DNA from: Myxococcales bacterium UBA5297
Lineage (GTDB): Bacteria; Myxococcota; Myxococcia; Myxococcales; UBA5297
Reading direction: 5' to 3'
Length of the DNA: 11,115 bases
Assembly: GCA_002408385.1 (NCBI GenBank)
Contig: DHSB01000159.1
Span: forward strand, 1-11,115
In this document: piece after piece, positions 6,657-11,115 of the stretch
Numbering within the stretch: the first letter of the stretch is position 1
Layout: every line of letters starts with the position of its first letter
Program-made: the position numbers and the translations under genes
Notes under the pieces: model-generated
The model's database searches: none
Told to the model about the DNA's origin: nothing
What the model saw: only the letters and a program-made list of their open reading frames with translations

Positions 6657-7010
6657 ATGTCGCGCGTACTTCTGGTGATCGAGGACGAGCCGTCCGTCGG
6701 CGCGCTCTTCGGGCTGCACTTGAAGGGGCACTTCGATGCCGTCTTCGCCGTCGGCTGCGAAGCCGAAGCCGAAGCGGTGCTGGCGAGTCAGGCGGTAACC
6801 CACCTCGTGAGCGACTATCACCTCGGTCGCGAGCACCCGCTGGGCACGACGCTCGTCGCCCGCTGGCGCGGCAGGTGGCCTGCCATCCGCTACGCCGCCA
6901 TCTTGTCCGGAGAGGACCTGTCCGCGCACAGCAGGCCCGGGGTTGATGAGATGTTCCTCAAGCCCGCGGGGTTCGAGGTGCTCGTCGAACGGTTGAAGGC
7001 GATGGACTGA
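6657..7010 (+). CDS. Single-domain response regulator (receiver domain only)
   Basis: A 117-residue CheY-like receiver with no output domain, expected to be phosphorylated by a histidine kinase and to act by protein contact. The residues needed for phosphorylation are present: acidic pair Glu9-Asp10, phospho-acceptor Asp53 in LVSDYHLG, Ser84 in ILSGED and Lys102 followed by Pro103. The chain ends right after the last helix. The ATG at 6657 was chosen because it begins strand 1 (MSRVLLVIEDE) and has a strong AGAGGGGGG ribosome binding site (6644-6652). An in-frame ATG at 6603 would add 18 low-complexity residues. No kinase gene is in the window, so it is an orphan here. It is convergent with the large HEAT-protein gene, 144 nt away, but nothing in the sequence ties the two together functionally. 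Confidence 0.92.
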   Translation: MSRVLLVIEDEPSVGALFGLHLKGHFDAVFAVGCEAEAEAVLASQAVTHLVSDYHLGREHPLGTTLVARWRGRWPAIRYAAILSGEDLSAHSRPGVDEMFLKPAGFEVLVERLKAMD

Positions 7011-7154
7011 GCCGCTCGAGCGGAGCGGGCCGTCGGCCTCGCTCGGGCTCTCGACTGCGCTCGGGCCGGGGTGAGCGGGGCTTTGACTCTTGCCCTCCGA
7101 GACAGAGTTGCTTGACCTCGCGGTGAGCGGACCCGCCGAGCGACCGTGGAGAGG
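7011..7154. other. Convergent intergenic spacer
   Basis: A perfect 12-nt palindrome CCGCTCGAGCGG (7012-7023) begins two bases past the response-regulator stop. CGCTCGGGC occurs twice as a direct repeat (7040-7048, 7058-7066), and GGTGAGCGG occurs twice (7070-7078, 7122-7130). No T-tract terminator is visible for either convergent gene. Confidence 0.3.
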
Positions 7155-9497
7155 CTAGAGCAGCAAGGTCACCAGCTCGCGCCATTCGGCCGAATCGTCC
7201 GCGGCCTCGACGACCCCGGTCACCTCGGGCGCCAGCTCCTCTTCGCCGGTGATGACGAGCGTCGGCGCGCCGAGCAACGCGTCGGCCGCCGGCTGGCCGT
7301 AGCTGTCGAGGGCGATCTTGAGCACGAGCGGATCGGTCGGCGTCAGGTGCAGCGGCGCGGAGACGACGATGGCTTCGCTGCCGTCGGACAGGCGCACCCG
7401 GGCGCCGGCGGGGATGATGGCCGCGCCGTTCGCGAAGGCTTGCACCAGGCGCGGCTCGAGCTCGGGATCGAGCAGCATGCGCGCCAGCGCTTCGTCGGCG
7501 CCCAGCGCGGGTCGGCGCGGGAAGCTCGTCGTCAAAAAGACGTAGCGCTCGGCTATCGCCAGGATGCGCGAGCACATCAGCGCGGGCTGGACCCGCAGAT
7601 AGCGCTGGCCGCGGGCGCCGGTGGCGTGGACCGGCGCGAGGCTCTCGAAGGCGCTCACCGCCGGCAGCAGCAGCTCCTGGCCCGAGGTCTCGGCCGCGGC
7701 GACCCGCGCGGCGCTGTAGAGCGGCGCGCGCAGCACCTCCGAGGCCTCGCTCGCGTTCTCGGCGCCCAGGTCCTCGAGCAGCGGCCGGGGCAGCGACAGC
7801 AGCCCGAGCTGGCGGTGCATCGCGCAGCGCACCAGGGAGGCTATCTGGTCGCGCCGGCACCCGAGCCAGCGCGCGAACGCCGAGGCGAGCAGCACGCAGT
7901 GCGCCGCGTAGAGCGCCGCGTCGGCGCCGCTCGCCTTGGGGCCGAGCAGCCCTTCGAGCAGCGCGTCGTGCTCGTCGGGCGCGTCGGTCAGCTCGCGCAC
8001 CAGGCGCTCGGAGCGCACCGGCAGCAGGTCGTGGCCGTCGGGCAGGTGGGCGGCGTCGTCGAGCCACAGATAGAGCATGCCGAGCAGGCGCGCCGCGTTC
8101 GCCCGGACGTCCACGGCCACCTCCGACTGGCGCCCCCAGCTCTCGGTGATGAGCGACAGCTCGCGCAGGCGCACCCGCGCAAAGACCCGCTCGAGTGACT
8201 TCCAGGCCTCGCGCTCGGCTTTCATCGCGGTCACCAGCGCGTAGAGCGCTTCGATGAGGTCGCTCTTGGAGGCGGCCTCGGCGAAGAGCACCTCGCCCAC
8301 CCGCAGCTTGGCGAGCGTCTCGCGCAGGGGCGCCAGCTCGCGGAAGGCCTCGTACGGCAGGCGCAGCCGCTGGCCGCTGACGAAGAAGTGGTCGCCGAAG
8401 GTCTGCAGCGAGACCGGCGCGTCGCCCAGGCTCTTCGCGAGCGCGGCGATGAGGTTGGCCGCGCGGCTGACGGCGACGGTGAAGGCCTCGGTCGAGCTGC
8501 GGCCGGCGCGGGCCAGCTCGAGGGCCTGCGAGAACGCGCGGGCGAGCGCGGCCCCCAAGGTCTGCACCGGGTCGCCGGGCGCGGCGAGCAGATCGTCGAT
8601 GCGCATCGCCTTCACCGCGTGCGGCGACAGCTCGCGCACCGCCGTCTCGGCGCCTTCGGGCGCCTCGTCGTCGCCGGAGTCGAAGCGCGCGAAGCTCCGC
8701 TCGACGCGCTTGGCGAGCGCGGCGGGATCGGAGGCCGGCCCCTTGATCTCCTGGAGCAGCACCTTGGCCGCGTCGGCCACCACGCGCCGGTCGCTGTCCT
8801 TGGCGAGCGCCAGGGCGAGCTTCTCGTCGGCCGGGTCGCGCAGCCCGGCCAGAGCGAGCGCGGCGGCGGCCCGCAGCTCGGACAGCGAGCGGCGCCGGTA
8901 GGGGTTGGTGCGTTCGGCGAGCTGGCGCAGGGTCGGCTTGGCCTGCTCGCCGAGGATCTCGGCATAGGCGCGGGTCGTGGCCCGCTTCTCCTCGAAGGGC
9001 CACTCGAAGCAGCGCACTCCGGTGAGCGCCTGCTCGAGCAGCGGCCCCAACCCGGCCGCCTCGGGGTGGGTGCGGATCGCCCGCACCGCGGCCTGGCGCA
9101 CGCAAGCCTCTTCGTCCGCGAGCAGCCGCTTGAGCAGGGTCTGCGCGCCCTCGCCCTTGAGAATGGCGCAGGCGCGCGCCACCGCTTCGCGGGCCGAGGG
9201 CGACTCGTGCTCGACGAGCAGCGGTCCGAGCTGGACGACCGCCTGCGAGCGCGCGGCGACCGCCGCGTCGAGCAGCCCCGCGGCCTGCTGCGGCTCGAGC
9301 TTGCCGAGGCGCTCCTTGAGCTCGGCGAGGTCTTCGGCGAGCCGCTCGCGGAAGTACTCGAGCAGCCGCGGCACCGGGCGGTCCTTGCGGGCGACGGCGA
9401 TCCCCAGCGTCGCGGTCGCCTCGGCGGGCAGGAGGTTGAGCAGCGCGATGAGCTGCTCGGCCTGCGAGCGCCCGCCGCAGCCCTCGAGCGGCGCGAG
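7155..9497 (-). CDS. Large HEAT-repeat protein with degenerate HD-GYP domain, C-terminal part (after a frameshift)
   Basis: 780 codons that continue the protein begun at the right edge, in a different frame. The first part is HEAT-like paired helices, for example around 9040-9220 (ADEEACVRQAAVRAIRTHPE) and 8740-8890 (RAAAALALAGLRDPADE). From about 7920 downward it matches the layout of an HD-GYP domain: an early helix with AAHCVLLASAF, then MHRQLGLLSLP (near 7788-7820) where HDxGK is expected, then SRILAIAERYVFLTTSFPRRP (7508-7570), the counterpart of RILAIADVYDALTSxRPYR. The metal-binding HD and HHExxDGxGYP residues are missing, so cyclic-di-GMP hydrolysis is unlikely. The tail ARVRLSDGSEAIVV (7366-7420) resembles the small beta extension found after many HD-GYP domains. 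A regulatory or scaffolding role is likely (inference). There is no believable start near the junction. Upstream codons in this frame, back to an ATG at 9572, are the shadow of the N-terminal part. Confidence 0.8.
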   Translation of the reverse strand, partial: LAPLEGCGGRSQAEQLIALLNLLPAEATATLGIAVARKDRPVPRLLEYFRERLAEDLAELKERLGKLEPQQAAGLLDAAVAARSQAVVQLGPLLVEHESPSAREAVARACAILKGEGAQTLLKRLLADEEACVRQAAVRAIRTHPEAAGLGPLLEQALTGVRCFEWPFEEKRATTRAYAEILGEQAKPTLRQLAERTNPYRRRSLSELRAAAALALAGLRDPADEKLALALAKDSDRRVVADAAKVLLQEIKGPASDPAALAKRVERSFARFDSGDDEAPEGAETAVRELSPHAVKAMRIDDLLAAPGDPVQTLGAALARAFSQALELARAGRSSTEAFTVAVSRAANLIAALAKSLGDAPVSLQTFGDHFFVSGQRLRLPYEAFRELAPLRETLAKLRVGEVLFAEAASKSDLIEALYALVTAMKAEREAWKSLERVFARVRLRELSLITESWGRQSEVAVDVRANAARLLGMLYLWLDDAAHLPDGHDLLPVRSERLVRELTDAPDEHDALLEGLLGPKASGADAALYAAHCVLLASAFARWLGCRRDQIASLVRCAMHRQLGLLSLPRPLLEDLGAENASEASEVLRAPLYSAARVAAAETSGQELLLPAVSAFESLAPVHATGARGQRYLRVQPALMCSRILAIAERYVFLTTSFPRRPALGADEALARMLLDPELEPRLVQAFANGAAIIPAGARVRLSDGSEAIVVSAPLHLTPTDPLVLKIALDSYGQPAADALLGAPTLVITGEEELAPEVTGVVEAADDSAEWRELVTLLL

Positions 9498-9498
9498 G
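9498..9498 (-). other. Frameshift joining the two parts of the large gene
   Basis: On the minus strand the sensible frame runs ERTSAPAVL up to CTG (9501-9499). One C follows, and then the sensible frame resumes as CTC GCG CCG (LAP). Removing that C, or adding two bases, would restore a single frame. The switch lies within a few codons, since both frames lose protein-like character on the wrong side. It may be a sequencing or assembly error, a recent mutation or, less likely, programmed slippage. Confidence 0.75.
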
Positions 9499-11115
9499 CA
9501 GCACGGCCGGGGCGCTCGTGCGCTCGAGGACCGCCGCGACGATCTCGGCCTTCTCGTCGGCGCCGGGCTCAAGGGTCGCCCAGGCCTTGAGGCCGCTCAG
9601 GAAGCGGGTTCCCTTCTCGATCTCGCCGGCGGCGAAGAAGGCGCCGGGCCTGGCCGCGATGCGCTCGACGACCGCGGCGGTGCGCTGCGGGTCGAGCAGG
9701 GTGAGCGCGGTCTGGAGCAGGCCCTCGATGTGCCGCGCCTCGAGCCCGTTCTGGTCGGCTTCGAGAGCCTGCCGCACCTCCGCCTCGAGCGCGGGCAGGC
9801 CGGGGTAAGGGAGCACCGCGCGGGTGCGCGCCGGCGACCCCAGCAGCGGCGAGGCGAGGCTGAACAGGTCTCGCTCGAGCGCGCGCAGATCGTCGACGCC
9901 GACGACCAGGTTGGGCACGGTCGTCGCTCGGGTGCGGCCGGCGCTCATCCCCGCGGCCGCGGCCAGCAGCCGGCTGCGCAGCCGGGTCATCTGCTCGACC
10001 GCCTGGTCGGGCACCATCAGCGTCTGCAGCCCGGTCTCGGGTAGCGCCTCGACCTCCTCAAAGGTCTCGAGCACCGACAGGCGCACGTGCGTCAGCCCCA
10101 GCTCGAAGAACCAGCGGGCGACATCGCCCTCGAGCTCGGCGCGGCTCGTGCCTTCCATCGCCGGTTGGGTCAGGACTCGGGCGAGCTCGCGCGCCTGGAC
10201 GCGGTCGATCCCCGCGACGACCGTCAGGGTCTGCACCCCCGCGGCGTGCAGCCGGTAGAGCCCCGAGCCGGTCTGCTCCGCCTCGCGCAGCACCGGGCGC
10301 CCCTCGCAGTGCAGCGCGTTGGCCTTGACCATCAGCGGGATGGCGGGGTGCTCGCGCGTCAGCCCGACGAGGCCGCCGGCGAACCTGTCGCAGATCTCGT
10401 CGATTCCGCGGGTGCGCACCGAGACCCCGTCGTCGCCGCCGGCCCGGTCGTGCAGCAGGTCTTCGAGCGGCGTGAAGAGGTTGCGGGCGGCCAGCGCGAG
10501 CCCTTCGTACGGTGCCTCCTGGGTCGTCGCGAACCCCGCCCCCGCGTCGAAGCCGTCGAGAAAGCCGGTCAGCTCCATCGCCGGCGGCGGCTCGTCGGAA
10601 GCTGGCGCAGGCAGGGGCGCCGGAGGCGGCGCGGCGACCTCCTTCGAGAGCGCCTCGGGGTCGAAGCTCTCGCCCCCGAAGACTGGGTCGGCCGCACCCT
10701 GCAGGCCGAAGTCGACCTCGACGGCTCCGGTCCTCCCGGCGACCTCGAGCAGCGTCGGGCGCGGCCCCGGCGACGGACGGGGCAGCAGCTCATCGATGGA
10801 GGAGGCCGGGGTGGGCTCCTGTGGACCGCGCTGCGGCGGGGACGGCTCGCCGAACAGCTCGTCGAGAGTGGAGGCGGGAGTGGGCTCCTGTGGACCGCGC
10901 CGCGGCGGGGACGGCTCGCCGAGCAGCTCGTCGAGAGTGGAGGCGGGAGTGGGCTCCTGTGGACCGCGCCGCGGCGGGGACGGCTCGCCGAACAGCTCGT
11001 CGAGAGTGGAGGCGGGAGTGGGCTCCTGTGGTCCGCGCCGCGGCGGGGACGGCTCGCCGAGCAGCTCGTCGAGAGTGGAGGCGGGAGTGGGATCCTGTGG
11101 ACCGCGCCGCGGCGG
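9499..11115 (-). CDS. Large HEAT-repeat protein with degenerate HD-GYP domain, N-terminal part (5' end outside window)
   Basis: 539 codons read from the right edge without a stop, so the start is outside. Numbering from the edge, residues 1-115 are 23-residue tandem repeats. Residues 116 to about 185 are a Pro/Ala-rich acidic linker. A folded region begins near YEGLALAARNLFTPLEDLL. Its segment LHCEGRPVLREAEQTGSGLY followed by RLHAAGVQTLTVVAGI (10170-10315) resembles a module that precedes HEAT repeats in large proteins of former Deltaproteobacteria (from memory). The ATG at 10578 is internal, because the same frame continues upstream through the linker and repeats. The original frame also stays open past the frameshift down to 6958, but there it is an Arg/Ala/Pro-rich shadow. 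With the C-terminal part the protein is at least 1319 residues. It has no visible membrane segment and is probably cytoplasmic. Function unknown. Confidence 0.8.
10771..11115 (-). repeat. 69-bp coding tandem repeat (five units, running off the window)
   Basis: Five in-frame units of 69 bp (23 residues), starting at 11115, 11046, 10977, 10908 and 10839. Each reads PPRRGPQEPTPAS followed by TLDELLGEPS or TLDELFGEPS. The first four differ by one to three nucleotides, and the fifth is diverged (SSIDELLPRPS). Residue 19 alternates Leu, Phe, Leu, Phe, Leu, suggesting duplication of a 138-bp double unit. The array reaches the right edge and may be longer. Confidence 0.95.

Noticed and set aside
6958..9497. 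Continuation of the N-terminal HEAT-protein frame down to 6958
   Set aside because: Past 9498 the translation is Arg/Ala/Pro-rich without HEAT or HD-GYP features, while the neighbouring frame shows both. It would also overlap the response-regulator gene on the other strand.

Overview
The window is very GC-rich and GC-rich third codon positions keep several frames open at once. It looks like a chromosomal segment of a Gram-negative, double-membraned bacterium. The best guess is Myxococcota or a relative (former Deltaproteobacteria). The clues are a TonB-dependent outer-membrane receptor, substrate-binding proteins made as lipoproteins, an orphan single-domain response regulator, and a very large HEAT-repeat protein with a decayed HD-GYP domain. 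This placement is an inference from gene content, and no rRNA or marker gene is present.

Left third (125-4829, all minus strand): a tight three-gene operon, read right to left. It encodes a TonB-dependent receptor, a LivJ-like type I periplasmic binding lipoprotein and a BMP-family (PnrA/Med-like) binding lipoprotein. Gaps are 8 and 29 nt, and the ribosome binding site of the second gene overlaps the stop of the first. This looks like an uptake pathway: receptor across the outer membrane, then two binding proteins feeding an inner-membrane ABC transporter. The ATPase and permease genes would be expected just past the left edge. A GTGA-N6-TCAC dyad lies 40 nt upstream of the receptor start.

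Middle (4830-7154): two long intergenic stretches (4830-5564 and 6174-6656) flank a minus-strand GNAT acetyltransferase. A plus-strand single-domain response regulator follows. The intergenic stretches hold at least three diverged copies of a short structured repeat: a hairpin with one bulged A followed by a 10-nt palindrome.

Right third (7155 to the right edge, minus strand): one large gene, cut at its 5' end by the window and split by a frameshift near 9498. In protein order it has 23-residue tandem repeats, a low-complexity linker, an N-terminal module seen in related HEAT proteins, HEAT-like helices, a catalytically degenerate HD-GYP domain and a small beta-rich tail. Its neighbour, the response regulator, is convergent with it.

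No mobile element, CRISPR array, tRNA or rRNA was seen. The most distinctive items are the receptor plus two-binding-protein operon, the structured intergenic repeat, and the frameshifted HEAT/pseudo-HD-GYP protein with its near-identical alternating tandem repeats.
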